NCBI GenBank assembly: GCA_022575985.1
Contig: JAKSXM010000263.1
Span: 6,676,001-6,740,000, forward strand
DNA length: 64,000 nt
Direction of reading: 5' to 3'
Source: Anagrus nilaparvatae
Lineage: Eukaryota; Arthropoda; Insecta; Hymenoptera; Mymaridae
The notes under the pieces were generated by a model that had not been told where the DNA came from, ran no database searches, and was given only the letters and a program-made list of their open reading frames with translations. The translations under genes were made by a program, and so were the position numbers. Below, in pieces: positions 42,300-54,514 of the stretch (positions within the stretch are counted from its first letter, which is position 1; each line of letters opens with the position of its first letter).

Positions 42300-44780
42300 G
42301 ATGAAATAAAATTCAAATTTTTACATTAAAAAACAAAATTAATTATTTAAAAAAAACTAATATCGGTAACGGTTCTATCTTATCGGCCCCTTAAATATGA
42401 AATCTGTATTCACATGCTTGAGAGTAGTATTAATTGTAAAAATTAAATGAATAAATATAACAAACAAAATGTAATAAATATAATCTTTGGGTTTGAATTT
42501 AGTAAATATATATGTGCACTTATTAGGTATCTAATGCCATATAATAATAAGGAATCAAAAAATTTTAGATATAAATAAACTGCTGCCAAGCTTATAAAAA
42601 ATAATTTACATGAAGATGTAAATCAATCTTTTTTTGACAAAGCATAGATTGATTCAAATTTTTTGCTTTTCCAAATTTTAATTTGATAAGTAAAAGATAT
42701 CAAGAAGGTAGTTCTCGCTTTGTCTAATAGAATCAGCTAAAATAAACACCATAACACTCTAATGATTTCAATTTCATTTTCGTCTAAAAAACTTTTTCTT
42801 TGGATAAATAAAAATAGCTAACAATTTTATAAATAAAATATCTATATCCTAATTTGTATAGTTTAAAATATGTCTCTTCAATTCAACCAGGAACCAGGAA
42901 GGTTAAAAAAAAGGAGTTAGCTTTTTCTTGCTAATCCAGTAGTTGAAAATTTAAATTACAGTGTAGAATCTTTCGTAGAATTTATTGCTACATTTCAAAC
43001 ATACACGACCTTATTGATTTAAGACATTTATTTAATAATGCACCAGAATAAAAGTTTTCCAGGCAAAGCAAATACCAGCATTGAGAGATTTTGGTAATTG
43101 GTTGTTTTTTTTTCACGGAAACTGAATATTTTTTCATTGTTTATGATTCTTAATATCTTTTTTCTTACAGTTTTTTTTGTATTTTTATGTTTATTAAGTT
43201 CCAAATACCTAAAATTCCTAATGATACTGCTACAAATGTAAAAATTAATTCTATGTATCTTTATTCTTATACACTGAGAAAAAATGTAGAGGAAAATGTA
43301 CATTTGCAACTGGAAGATTTTACTATTAATTTTAGTAAAGTTATCCAAAGAATTGAAAATAGTACATTTTACTATAATTGAGGGTAATTTTTCTTGAGTA
43401 AGATTTTCTACAAAATATTATTATACTCTCACTCTCTCACATGTGTATAACTTTTATTATTTTTTTTTTTTTAATTTTTTTTAATTATTTTTTTTTTTTT
43501 TTAATTTTTTTTTATAATTTATATTTTATAATTTATACAATTTTCATTCCTTATATAGTATCTGAAATCAAATTTTGTCACTTGCGAGAAAAAATATGTA
43601 AAATAAATTCTACTAAAATTAAGGGTAATTTTTTTTTCCTTTACGGGTAGTTTATAAAATACATGTTGGTAAAAAATAACATAAAACGCCATTTTGACAA
43701 CTTCAAATTATTTTACTAATCAAAAGGGTAATTTTTACCAATACAATTTTGTGAGTGTATTAAACGATTGATTGTAGAATGTACCTCAGAAAAATACACC
43801 TGCGGAGTCTTGTATCAAAAATGAATTGGGTTATACAAAATATTCGTATCAAATATGACCCATTAAGCTGAGATAAAAAAGTCTTAGCTTTTTTATAAAT
43901 TATAGCTATTATTTTACAAAATGTTTAAAACTTTATCACATTTTTAAAACCCTAAAAACAAATTTTATAAAATTATGCAAAATTTGTTACAATAGAATTT
44001 CTGTGCTGAAGAAAAATAGTAAGCAAATAAAATGTCTTATTAGATTTTTTTTACATTTTATTTAGCACTCCAGTACGTTAAAACTCAATTTGATGACATT
44101 TCCAGTTGGCTAACGGAAAATTATAGATACTTATTAACACATGTATTAGATATATTTATGGCCTCCAAAGAGGAGATTATATCATATCTTGCAGGTGACT
44201 GTTGTATTAATTGACTTATGTAACTCAGCTAATTTTTTCACGTTAATAATTATGTACAGACTCATATGCATGAAAAAGTCTCTCTTCTTACTTACCCTTT
44301 TTAAATCATTTCACACAGATAGACCCATTGCTAATCCCCTCGAAGGTTCTATAAAAAGCTCGACTTTGGCTTCCAAAGTAGCAAGTGAAATTCGACTGGC
44401 GTTCGATAAAGGGTATAAACGTTATCGAGGTACCATTTAATTCTTCCTAAAACGTGATAGGAATTATCCTATATTTTGGTTTGCGGATTCATAATTTGAG
44501 GGATTCAGAGAAAAATCCTTTAATTTTGCAAAAATTACCCTTTTCTGATGCTTTTTAGGTATGTTTTAGTATCTTGCTTACTTGTAATTAGTAAACAATC
44601 TTGAATTTTTTTTTTCTTGGACTATTTACTTTACTTACATTATAAAAGTTAATTTATTAGGGATAAAACCATCCCTAAAAGAAAAAAAATACAAAATCAT
44701 ATGAAAACGATTATTTTATTATTTTGTGTTTTAAATCCGTAAACTAATGGTAAAAATAACAAAAGTAACAAAACATAAAA
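42300..44780. other. AT-rich stretch without recognised genes
   Basis: No convincing gene. A plus-strand frame at 44189-44440 ends with DRPIANPLEGSIKSSTLASK and is not recognised; it lacks family motifs. A small 'aaaaaagtcttagctttttt' hairpin at about 43875 resembles the one at the right end of the Tctex1-carrying element. Confidence 0.35.
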
Positions 44781-44784
44781 AATG

Positions 44785-45424
44785 AATTGTATTTAAACAA
44801 CTTCTGACTCTTTCCCTGTTGTACGTGGAAGCTTTTAAATAGTATCCCCTTTTTTTATTATAACGTACCAGTGACATAAATTATTTAAATAAATTAATTT
44901 TTTTCAATTGGAACTGACCCCTCTCTGTAGCTCAGTTGGTAGAGATATAGGCTAGATACCTGAGGTTCGTGGGTACAATCCCCCCCCGAGAGGTTTTTTT
45001 CTCATATTTGAGACAAAACTTTTTGAAGTCAAAAATATCTAAATTAACATTAATTCGTCTATAAAATAGTACATTTTTAACCAAGGGAGCAAAAAAAAGA
45101 ATGGCCCAGATTGCACGCTAATTAGGATGTTAAAATGTGATCTGGGGTAGTTTTTTTTTGTTCCCATGGACAAAATGAAATTTTTCTTTCTCAGTGGGGT
45201 GAAAACTCGTTTTTTTCGATCTTGTTGCGGGGTGAAAATAGTGTTTTCGGCCCGCTAGGAAGAAAATTTAATTTTCGATAATTTAAAAAATTGAAAAAAG
45301 TTAAGTCTCTATAATTTATTAAAATAATTTATGTCACTCTGGTACGTTATAATAAAAAAGGGGAGAATATTTAAAAGCTTCTACGAACAACAAAGAAAGA
45401 GACAGAAGTTGTTTAAATACAATT
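44785..45424. mobile_element. 640-bp inverted-repeat element containing a tRNA-like sequence
   Basis: The left arm starts 'aattgtatttaaacaacttc' and the right arm ends with the complement, with about 115 bp of imperfect pairing (44785-44905 and 45305-45424), including 'attataacgtaccagtgaca' against 'tgtcactctggtacgttata'. The interior holds the tRNA-like stretch and non-coding sequence. No clear duplication is visible at the ends. Confidence 0.65.
44920..44993 (+). tRNA. tRNA-like sequence (pseudo-tRNA or SINE head)
   Basis: CCTCTC at the 5' end pairs with GAGAGG at the 3' end. TAGCTCAGTTGG is a perfect A-box. A 7-base loop CTAGATA with an AGG/CCT stem would give anticodon AGA. The T-arm reads GGGTACAATCCC, deviating from the expected GGTTCAA B-box. 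Ser tRNAs normally have a long variable arm, which is absent, so this is more likely a degenerate tRNA or tRNA-derived element than a functional gene. Confidence 0.45.
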
Positions 45425-45824
45425 AGTTTGTTCAGTATTCGTTGCTATAATCCATCATTAATAAATATTTGAAAAGTGTGAACGATAAATAGAAATAATA
45501 AAAAATAATAAAAAATGAAGTTATCAGTGGTGTTCTAAGTCAAGAGAATCGAAATTCAGGAAACTTTTCTTTGATTTATCACTACAATGAATTTTTCCAT
45601 TTTTCAATATGGCGGACAAATAAAGTGAAAAAATGAAGTTCTCAATTTACAGGGGGGTTCTTGAAGTCGAGAAAACCAAATTTAACCAATTAATGTCAAG
45701 ATTGACGGATATTGGTTCCTCATAGAGGAACCTTTGTGATAGGTGAAATTTTGATTTTCGATATTTTGGCATATAAGCACGTTTTGAGACCTCGGGAAGC
45801 TAAAAAACCGGTTTTTAAAAAAAG

Positions 45825-45829
45825 TATGT

Positions 45830-45869
<40 letters not shown>

Positions 45870-45886
45870 ATGTATGTATGTATGTT
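45825..45886. repeat. (TG)n/(TATG)n microsatellite
   Basis: A run of about 10 TG units continues directly into about eight TATG units. Confidence 0.9.
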
Positions 45887-45949
45887 GGACTGTAACCGGT
45901 GATATTTCACAGCCAACACGACATTAAGACCTAATTTTTTTTTCAAAAT

Positions 45950-47020
45950 TTTTTTCACCAAAAAATCTCGAGGTACTTTTTTTTTTTTTTTAATTTGGAT
46001 GTAATACCTTATTTATTTCCACAAAAGTACTTATATTTGAAAGTATGGTTTTTACTCGATATCTCGAATCTGATACTTGATTTTTTGAAAATTTTTTTTC
46101 CAAAATTTTTTTCATAAAAAAATACAAAAAACACGAATTTTTTTTTTTTCTTTGAACGTAGTAGTTGCTTCCATGGAAGTACTAGTTTTAAGAACCTCTA
46201 TAAAAGTAATTTTTTGGACCTGATACTTAATTTTTTGAAAATTTTTTTCTCAAAATTTTTGCCGCCAAAAAATATAAAAAATACCAATTTTTTTTTTTTT
46301 AGGATGTGGTACTTAATGTTTTTCTACGAAAGTACGAATATTTAGAGTTATCGTTTTTAAATGATTATTTCGTGTGATACGTAATTTTTCGATATTTTTT
46401 TTTTTTGAAATTTTTTGTATAAAAAGATTAAAAAAACAATAATTTTTTTTCTTTTTAGACGTAGTACTTAATTTATTTCTATGAAAGTACTAATATCTAG
46501 AATTATCGTTTTTAAAGGAATTCTCCATCTGATACGTAATTTTTGTAAATTTTTTTTTTCAAAATTTTTTGTATAAAGAAATTAAAAAAACACAATCATT
46601 TTTTTTCTTCTTGGATTTAGTACTTAATTTATTTATATGAAAGTACTAATATTCAGAATTATGGTTTTAAAGGATTTCTCTATCTGATATGTAATTTTTT
46701 TGAAATTTTTTTTTTTCAAAATTTTTTGTATAAAAAAATTAAAAAAACATAATAATTTTTTTTCTTTTTGGACTTAGTACTTAATTTATTTCTATGAAAG
46801 TACTAATATCTAGAATTATCGTTTTTAAAGGAATTCTCCATCTGATACGTAATTTTTCGAAATTTTTTTTTTCAAAATTTTTTGTATAAAGAAATTAAAA
46901 AAACACAATCATTTTTTTTCTTTTTGGATATAGTACTTAATTTATTTCTATGAAAGTACTAATATCTAGAATTATTGTTTTTAAAGGATTTTTTCCATCT
47001 GATACGTAATTTTTCAAATT
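45950..47020. repeat. ~155-bp tandem repeat array, about 7 units
   Basis: The marker 'tacttaatttatttctatga' recurs at about 46004, 46162, 46310, 46465, 46621, 46778 and 46933, so the spacing is 148-158 bp with the last four at 155-157. Units carry a 'gaaagtactaatatctagaa' block, a 'tctgatacgtaatttttcga' block and T-runs. Divergence is highest in the leftmost copies, and the right end is the most homogeneous. Confidence 0.85.
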
Positions 47021-47945
47021 TTTTAATATTTTAAAATTATTATTTTAACAGAGACAATTTTGAATCGGGGTAAAAAAAATATTTGATATGCACAAATACA
47101 AAACAATAACATTTCAAGTTTAGATTAAAAAAAAATAAGTTGTGCTAATATTAAAATAATTGAATAATAACTTTTACAACAATACTCTAAATAAATATAT
47201 GTTTGATTATTGTTTTTAAAAGACCTATCGTTAAATTGATTTTCTTATCAATCGAATCCAATTGTCAATAAAACTAAGTCAGGCGAATATTTAAAAAACA
47301 ATACTTTTTAATAATAATATTGTAAATACCGATTTTTGATTTATTTATTTATTTGTAAAATTTATGTTTTAATTATTATAAATTCTTAAATTGATTATAT
47401 CATATTTTATAGCGAAACAAGCTGTAGTAAGTCTGCGCGCGCCTTTCTACACGTTTCTTTGCTTCGGTCATCTTTTAGCCAACGCTCTCGTTGCCTCTTT
47501 AGCTTTTTTTTCATTACTCTTTGAGCGCCGACAGAGACTACAAATTAAAGTTATAATCGTGTATGTAATCAATTAATTTTTATTGTTTAAATTTTAATGT
47601 TTTAATTTTATTGTTTTTTATTTTTTTTTTTTAATTGTTTGAATTTTATTGTTTTTATTGTTTAATGTGTGTAAAAATGGAGTCTTGTATACTAAATAGT
47701 CACCAAGAGGATTGGTGCTCTTTCCGCAAGTGGCGTTATAAACAAAGAGGAGGTTAGGCGTATAGTTGACGGACGTATAGTTCAGTAAGTTTTGGAAAAG
47801 AGCCACACTGATCCTTATCAGTAAGGGCAAAGAGGACCCTAGACTGCCAAACTTATATATATAAAAACTAATTTAAATATTTCATAAATTATTTTAATTA
47901 ATAAAAGTTATGCGTATAAAAAACTAATTTAACATATGTTTGTTT
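47021..47945. other. Non-coding; expected place of the copia 3' LTR
   Basis: No gene is seen. The copia coding region ends just to the right, so a 3' LTR would be expected here, but I find no copy of the 55.4-kb sequence. Confidence 0.35.
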
Positions 47946-47949
47946 AATT

Positions 47950-49031
47950 CTTGTTTTTCTTAAATCTTCTTAATCCCATATCTTGAACGAAAGCTGATAA
48001 CTTGATAATGGACAAAGCTTTTATTAATGCATCTGCCAACATTTCTTTAGATACACAATAATTTATGATGATTTCACCAAGTTCGATGCACTGCTTGGCA
48101 TAGCCCCTTTTTACTATAATATGCTTGGTTCTAGGATTATAATAATTGGACTAGTGAACGTAGGTAGTATTTCTGATAGGAAACCTCTTAACCAGACTGC
48201 TTCTTGGATTGTACCTGTAAGAGCTTGAAATTCAGCATCACAATTTGATAGTGCAAAAGTTGATTCCCTTTTACATCTCCAGCTTATGGCTGCACCTTGC
48301 ATCTTAAATATATAAGCTGTGACAGATCCAATATCTGGTTCTGATGCCCAACTTGCATCGCCATAACCTATCAAATCTACAATAGGGTTTCTTTTAAAAT
48401 TTAATTTTAAATCTTTCGTACCTTGTAAATATCTGAAAACTTTTTTAATCGCCTCCCAATGTTTGAAGTTATAGCAGGTGTTGAATTTACTCAAAGTGCT
48501 TAGTGCAAAAGCAAGATCAGGTCTTGTACCTTGTAGCAAGTACATCAGAGTTCCAATCGCTTGCTGGTAAGGTTTCATTTTTAATTTCCTAATATCTTCT
48601 TGAGTAAGAGTTGAATTGTCGACTTTTTCAGTTACAATCTCTTGATCTATTGGTGTGAGAACAGGATTACAGTCTTGTAGATTATACTTGATAAGGCTGG
48701 CCTCAATAGAGTCTAGTTGATCCATTTTTAAAGTAGCTTCTGCTCTATTTCTAGTAATGTTTATACCAAAACTTCTTTTTATGTCGCCTAGGTCCTTAAT
48801 CGGAAAACTGATTGCCAGTTGACTTCTGAGTGATTCTAGATGACCCTTGGAATTAGATATAAATATTAAGTCATCTACAAATAAAGCAATATAAATTACT
48901 AATGTACCACGTAAATGGTAATAGACACATAGATCAAAGCTAGATTTTTTGAAATTTAAATCAGTTAATTTTTTATTTATTTTATTATTCGAGGCTAGGC
49001 CACCTTGTTTTAGACCATAGATAGCATTCAT
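47950..49031 (-). pseudogene. Copia RT C-terminal half and RNase H
   Basis: The frame starts at NAIYGLKQGGLASNN and contains the catalytic box YIALFVDDLIFIS at about residue 50, so both Asp residues are present. Then IKDLGDIKRSFGI, QAIGTLMYLLQGTRPDLAF and the RNase H start GYGDASWASEPD follow. FALSNCDAEFQAL is the conserved Ser..Glu region. After a frame change near 48114 the last part reads IINYCVSKEMLADALIKAL, the copia C-terminus. Confidence 0.85.
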
Positions 49032-49058
49032 GAGTCTACATACTTTATACTCACACCC

Positions 49059-49505
49059 TTATTTGATAAAACCTTTTGGCTGCTCGAGATGCACCTCTTC
49101 TTCTAGATCTCCTTTTAAATAGGTTGATTCAACATCCATATGGATAATCTCATAGTCCTTTCTAACAGCTAGTGCAAAAAGTGTTCTTAAGGTTGTATAC
49201 CTGACTACTGGTAAATAAGTGTTGTGGTAATTGATACCTTGAACCTGAGTGAATCCTCGTGCTACTAATCTGGCTTTATACACAATTTTGCTATCAGATG
49301 ATGTTTTTCTTTTGAAGACCCACTTGGAAGATACGACTATTCGATTTTTAAGAAGATTAGTGAGTGCCCATGTATTATTTTTAATTATGCATTCATACTC
49401 CTTCTGCTTGGCTTCTATCCAATGTTGAGATTCTTTACATGAAATAGCCTCTTGGAAAGTTTCTGGTTCTTTATTCTGTTCATGAGCTACAAAGGCTATC
49501 TTCAA
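49059..49505 (-). pseudogene. Copia RT N-terminal half
   Basis: WIEAKQKEYECIIKNNTWAL leads to VVSSKWVFKRK, KARLVARGFTQVQGINYHNT and IIHMDVESTYLKGDLEEEV, the classical start of copia RT with the first catalytic Asp in MDVESTYL. It is split from the following part by a short frame break near 49030-49060. Confidence 0.85.
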
Positions 49506-50097
49506 TAAAAATACTTTTATCTTCCTCGACGTAATATGTTACATATTCTCTGAATCTTTCAGGTGGTTTAATGGTTCTTCTTGACCTTCTTGGTTTGTCT
49601 TCATTTGGTTTTGGACTTGGTTCATAATTATCAAGTTCCATTGATTCATCTGGAATGTAGTTATCTTCATCTTCAGGTATGATATCTTGTAAATTACATT
49701 CATTATCTGCATTTTGATTATTTGATTCTTCATTAATTTCTTCAATTTTGTCTTCAGTTTTATCTTTAATTTTATCTTCAATTTTATCTTCATTTTCATC
49801 TTTCTTTTCTTCAAAGGTTAAATCATAAACATGGCCAAAAATATCATTGATGTGCTGCATTTTATTTTGTATATCTTCAGTATTTTTCTTACTTCTAATA
49901 ACTGGTTTTTGAGTTCCAGAATCACTAGCTTTCTTAATTACTTCTTCAAAAAACTTTACATTCCTGCTAGAAATTATTTCATTCTTCTCTTCTATATAAA
50001 AAACATAAGTTTTCTGGTCAGGCGTATAGCCTACAAAAATGGCTTTGACAGATAATTTGTCCATCTTACTACATTTATTTTTCTTGAAATGCACCAA
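49480..50097 (-). pseudogene. Copia integrase C-terminal region and linker
   Basis: KNKCSKMDKLSVKAIFVGY and EKNEIISSRNVKFFEE are the GKxxx/C-terminal integrase blocks of copia. An acidic, low-complexity linker rich in Glu, Asp and Lys follows, then RRSRRTIKPPERF before the RT. Confidence 0.8.
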
Positions 50098-50662
50098 TGC
50101 TTTTGAGCCAAAAATCAGAAAATACGATAGATCAGGAGCCTAGTTGTTCCACAATTCATAAGGAGTCAGTCCATTTAATAGGTTCTTAGGTGATCTATTC
50201 TGTATGTGGACTGCTGTTGCTATCCCTTGCTCCCAAAACTTTTTGCCCAGATCTGCATCGATAAGCATTGTTCTAGCCATTTCTATTAAGGATCTGATTA
50301 TGATCTCGCTTCTACCATTTTGCTGAAGACAATAAGGTTGACTTTTCTGATGCTCAATGCCGCATTTACTAAAAAATTCCTTTAATGAGTTATTTATGTA
50401 CTCTCTTCCATGATCAGAACGAACAATTTTAATTTTTGTTTGGAAACTATTTTCAATCCTAGTTTTTAAGATTAATAAAAAACTCTTTTACCTGATATTT
50501 ATTTAGTAGAAAGTATACAAACATGTAACGACTGTAGTCCTCCATAAAAGTTAGGAAGTACCTTGAGTTCTTGAGTGACTTTTCGATTACTTCACAAAGA
50601 TCTGTATGGATTAACTCGTCTTTTTCACCAGCTCTGCTGTTGCTTCTTCTATCATGAAGCAT
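50098..50662 (-). pseudogene. Copia integrase core
   Basis: GEKDELIHTDLCEVI contains the first catalytic Asp. After a frame change come SDHGREYINNSLKEFF with the second, and QPYCLQQNGRSEIIIRSLIE with the Glu. It continues to IQNRSPKNLLNGLTPYELW. The zinc-binding part of the same domain lies beyond the 3.2-kb insertion at 53854. Confidence 0.8.
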
Positions 50663-50844
50663 TATACCCCGGGTATAATTTTTATTGTGAATGATACTTG
50701 TTAAAAATAAAATAATTTAAATACAATAATTTCCGCGCGCTCCGCTAGAGTGCTATTATAATGTTAGGCGGACATGCGGGTCAGATCTCTGCGAGGTCTG
50801 CGCTCTCATTTTTACCTAATCGCACATACAAATTTATTCATTCT

Positions 50845-51045
50845 TCTGGTGGCGATCCCCAGAGCAAGACTCTCTCTCTCTACGTCGTGGTTATCCCCAG
50901 GTGGTGAGTAGTTTCAGTTGTAAATATACCCGGTGGACATCCCCGGTTTAATATAAGTGTCACGCAAACCTGGTGGTTATCCCCAGGTAAAATATCCCCG
51001 GCGGCAATCCCCAGAGGCTTGAACCTGTCGGTCATCCACAGGTCT
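50845..51045. repeat. Cluster of CCTGG..ATCCCCAGG hairpin units
   Basis: Six variants of 'ggtggttatccccagg' begin near 50846, 50886, 50931, 50971, 51000 and 51027. Several are quasi-palindromic (CCTGG...CCAGG), so each could form a small stem-loop. Spacing is irregular (27-45 bp). No coding sense is evident. Confidence 0.6.
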
Positions 51046-51057
51046 GTAAGTGTACAT

Positions 51058-53103
51058 TAGACTGACAAAAAAAAATCGACTTTTCGATTTTTTAAGGTGC
51101 TCAAGCGTTTTTGGGTACTACTTTATGAAAAAAAAGCCCCAGGTAAACCGCATCTAAAAATATTTAGTCGTTGGACAGCGACAAAGCGTTTTCGATTTTT
51201 GAAAATTGGTCCAGGAGCGTCGGGGGAGATTACAGCTTCTAAATTTAAAAGGCAACAAAAAAATAAAACTTCGGGGGGTATTTCATAGTTTTTTTGGTCA
51301 CTAAAAACGATGGAATCATTTATTTTGAATTATTTCTTTAAGGCAAAAAGTTATGAGCTAATTTTGGTCTTAAAAATATCAAAAATTGGACAGTTTTTGA
51401 CGTCAAAAACATGCTGCGGACTAAAAAATGTTTAGAAATTATTTCAAAAAGGCATTCCGAACGTTCAATGGGTCACTAAAGACGATGAAATCGGTTATTT
51501 TTATTTATTCTTGACGGATTCAGAGTTATGTGCCAAATATTGTAGCTTAATTTTTCAAATTTAGCATTTTTTTAAGTTAAATGACTGTCAAGCGTAAAGA
51601 TAACTTTTCTGAACGTCTAGAAAGGTAAATTATCATATTTTTGTGTTTTTCTAACTAGCGCAGAATTAATTGCTTAGGTTTTTTAAGGGTGCTAGTTTAG
51701 TTCAGTGTTACCACAATGTCATAAAATATGGGTTTCAGGCAATTTTCCTGATAATGCTGTCATCTTACAATTCAACTAAAATACTTCTAGTTGGTCTCAT
51801 TTTTTTGTATATAATACACCTTTTAATCCCCGTAATCCGCAATTTTTTATCACTGGTTCTCTCATCGTAATAGTTACTAAACCTAAGGCCCATTTTTGGC
51901 AAAAAATGACCAATTTTTAAATTGGTGCTAAAATTTTAATTTTTGATAAAATTGAGTTTTATTGTTCTCAACAACTTTTTAACAAGTTCAAAAGTTTCAA
52001 AAATTTCTTACTCGTCTAGTATTTGATATTTCCGGGATATGGTTCTACAAATTTAATTATAAAGTATGATTTTTTTTGAAAAACCTCAAATTGAGACTCT
52101 GTCTTTAAATTATCATATCTAATAAACGAAAAATTTAAAAGAAACAAGTAATAAAATTTTGGAAACCTAAAGTTTACACAAAATTTTTGAGACCTATAAG
52201 TCCTATTTTTAATGAAAATTTCAATTTTTGCTGCAACTTAAAAATTAGTCATTTTTTGCCAAAAATGGGCCTTAGGTTTAGTAACTATTACGATGAGAGA
52301 ACCGGTGATAAAAAATTGCGAGTTACGGGGATTAAAAGGTGTATTTTATACAAAAAAATGAGACCAACTAGAAGTATTTTGGTTGAATTGTAAGATGACA
52401 GCATTATCAGGAAAATTGCCTGAAACCCATATTTTATGACATTGTGGTAACACTGAACTAAACTAGCACCCTTAAAAAAATCTAAGCAATTAATTCTGCG
52501 CTAGTTAGAAAAACACAAAAATATGATAATTTACCTTTCTAGACGTTCAGAAAAGTTATCTTTACGCTTGACAGTCATTTAACTTAAAAAAATGCTAAAT
52601 TTGAAAAATTAAGCTACAATATTTGGCGCATAACTCTGAATCCGTCAAGAATAAATAAAAATAACCGATCTCATCGTTTTTAGTGACCCATTGAACGTTC
52701 GGAATGCCTTTTTGAAATAATTTCTAAACATTTTTTAGTCCGCAGCATGTTTTTGACGTCAAAAACTGTCCAATTTTTGATATTTTTAAGACCAAAATTA
52801 GCTCATAACTTTTTGCCTTAAAGAAATAATTCAAAATAAATGATTCCATCGTTTTTAGTGACCAAAAAAACTATGAAATACCCCCCGAAGTTTTATTTTT
52901 TTGTTGCCTTTTAAATTTAGTAGCTGTAATCAACCCCAACGCTCCTGAACCAATTTTCAAAAATCGAAAACGCTTTGTCGCTGTCCAACGACTAAATATT
53001 TTTAGATGTGGTTTACCTGGGGCTTTTTTTTTCATAAAGTAGTACCCAAAAACGCATGAGCACCTTAAAAAATCGAAAAGTCGATTTTTTTTTTGTCAGT
53101 CTA
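51058..53103. mobile_element. 2.05-kb palindromic element with 8-bp target duplication, copy B
   Basis: Same TAGACTGACAAAAAA termini and arms as 27056-28377. GTGTACAT flanks it exactly (51050-51057 and 53104-53111). The outer ~560 bp are shared with copy A. The inner part differs and adds a further inverted section (about 51650-52510) containing 'agttggtctcatttttttgt' and its complement around an axis near 52080. It lies inside the insertion in the copia integrase, so it is the youngest layer of that nest. Confidence 0.9.
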
Positions 53104-53853
53104 GTGTACATGAATGTTAAAGTGTGTACGTGTTTCATCTTGTATATTTATCGTCTGCTTGTACATAAATAATGACATTCCATAAAATCCACTCACTTCT
53201 ATTTTCTTATTATTTCTCTTATTTTTAAAACATTGAATGGAACATTTAAAGCTTTATTAGTAATAAATTAATTAATTAAAATTTTAATATTAGCAAATAT
53301 CTAATTAAAATAAAGTGATCATTTAATATTAAATAAATAAAAACAATCTTGTAAATAATCAAAACAATAAAATATAGAATAAATAGATTTAAAAACAATA
53401 TTAAAACATAACGTAGTTAAATCAAATGAATAAAAAGTATAAAATTTTTTTTATCATTAAAATGATAAATATGATTAACCATATTTATTTAGAGTAATCT
53501 ATTAAACCATAATTAAAATTAAAATACATAAGTCTATGAAAACATCGCTTTATATAATTACTTTTTTTTTACTTTATGTATAATCATTTCTCTATAAAAA
53601 ATAATAATATGAATAAAACAAAAAAGGAGAAGAATAATCAATAAATTAAAATAAATATAATTTGTTTATAATTCAACATAAAAAATAGTAAATTTCATAG
53701 AATTAAAATAAATACCATTATATTTTATTTAAATCAAAACTGTGTGATTTTATTTCAAATATCCCTTCCAACAAGTCATATCTTTAATATTATTAAAAAA
53801 TTTATTTATTAACAAATATTTATAAGGGTAAGTACACCCCATTGGGGAATGCT

Positions 53854-54264
53854 TCAATATGGCTGATCTGTTTGTTTACAATAGGTGCAGGTTTCCCATG
53901 GCTGGAACTGTTGATCCTTGAAGCTTACACCGATTGATTTATTTCTAAGTATTTTCATATACTGGAAATTTAGATGTCCAAGCCTGCGATGCCATATTTC
54001 AGTATCACGACTCATCAGTGCCACAGCGGCTGGTGTGCTATAATTAAAACTTAAATTATTAGTGTTATTAATATTTGCAAGATTCACATTATTTTTCTCA
54101 TTTGTATTTAATAAATGAATTCCATTTGGCATTAAAGTTCCTGTAGCAATGGTTTTTCTATCTTTGCTTATAATATAACATCTTTTGTTTTTAAATGTAA
54201 TCTCAAAAACGTCTTTGTCTAAACAGCTGACAGACATTAAATTTTGTTGATAAACTTGGAACAC
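53854..54264 (-). pseudogene. Copia pre-integrase zinc-binding region
   Basis: TEIWHRRLGHLNFQYMKIL supplies the two His, and CTYCKQTDQPY the two Cys, of the HHCC module. The reading stops at the insertion border. Confidence 0.85.
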
Positions 54265-54514
54265 ATAATGTATTTTGTAAATCTAACTTTCTTCTCACAT
54301 TATTACACTCCGTATCAATTATTACCTGTCCTTCTCCAATAACACTAGTTTTATTTTTATTTGCTACAGTAATATATTTTGTGTTAGAATTTTTCCAATT
54401 TTTAACCTTCTTTTTAATATTTCTCATATGACGTGACGCGCCAGAATCAATAACCCACGTGTCATTATTATTATTGTTGTCAACAGAGATTAAGCTCAAA
54501 TGAGCAAAAGACAC
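54203..54514 (-). pseudogene. Copia aspartic protease
   Basis: TWVIDSGASRHM is the active-site motif DSGA, about 20 residues into this frame. VIGEGQVII and LQNTLCVPSLSTKFN follow as usual for the copia protease. It overlaps the next segment in another frame, so a frame change separates them. Confidence 0.85.

Larger units (their letters stand above)
50663..53853. other. 3.2-kb insertion inside the copia integrase
   Basis: Sequence unrelated to copia coding DNA separates the zinc-binding part from the core. 'gaagcat' on the left and 'atgcttc' on the right form a small inverted pair at the borders. A stretch beginning TGTTGGAAGGGATATTTG on the minus strand from 53775 looks like a copia-type LTR start, so a (solo) LTR may be part of the insertion. 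The palindrome at 51058-53103 is nested inside. Confidence 0.55.

Noticed and set aside
45961..47010. Possible CRISPR-like array because of regular repeats
   Set aside because: Units are ~155 bp and wholly repetitive without unique spacers, and the genome is eukaryotic. It is a satellite-like tandem array.
49539..49814. 91-codon Lys/Met/Ile-rich minus-strand frame
   Set aside because: It overlaps the acidic linker of the copia polyprotein in another frame and is low-complexity.
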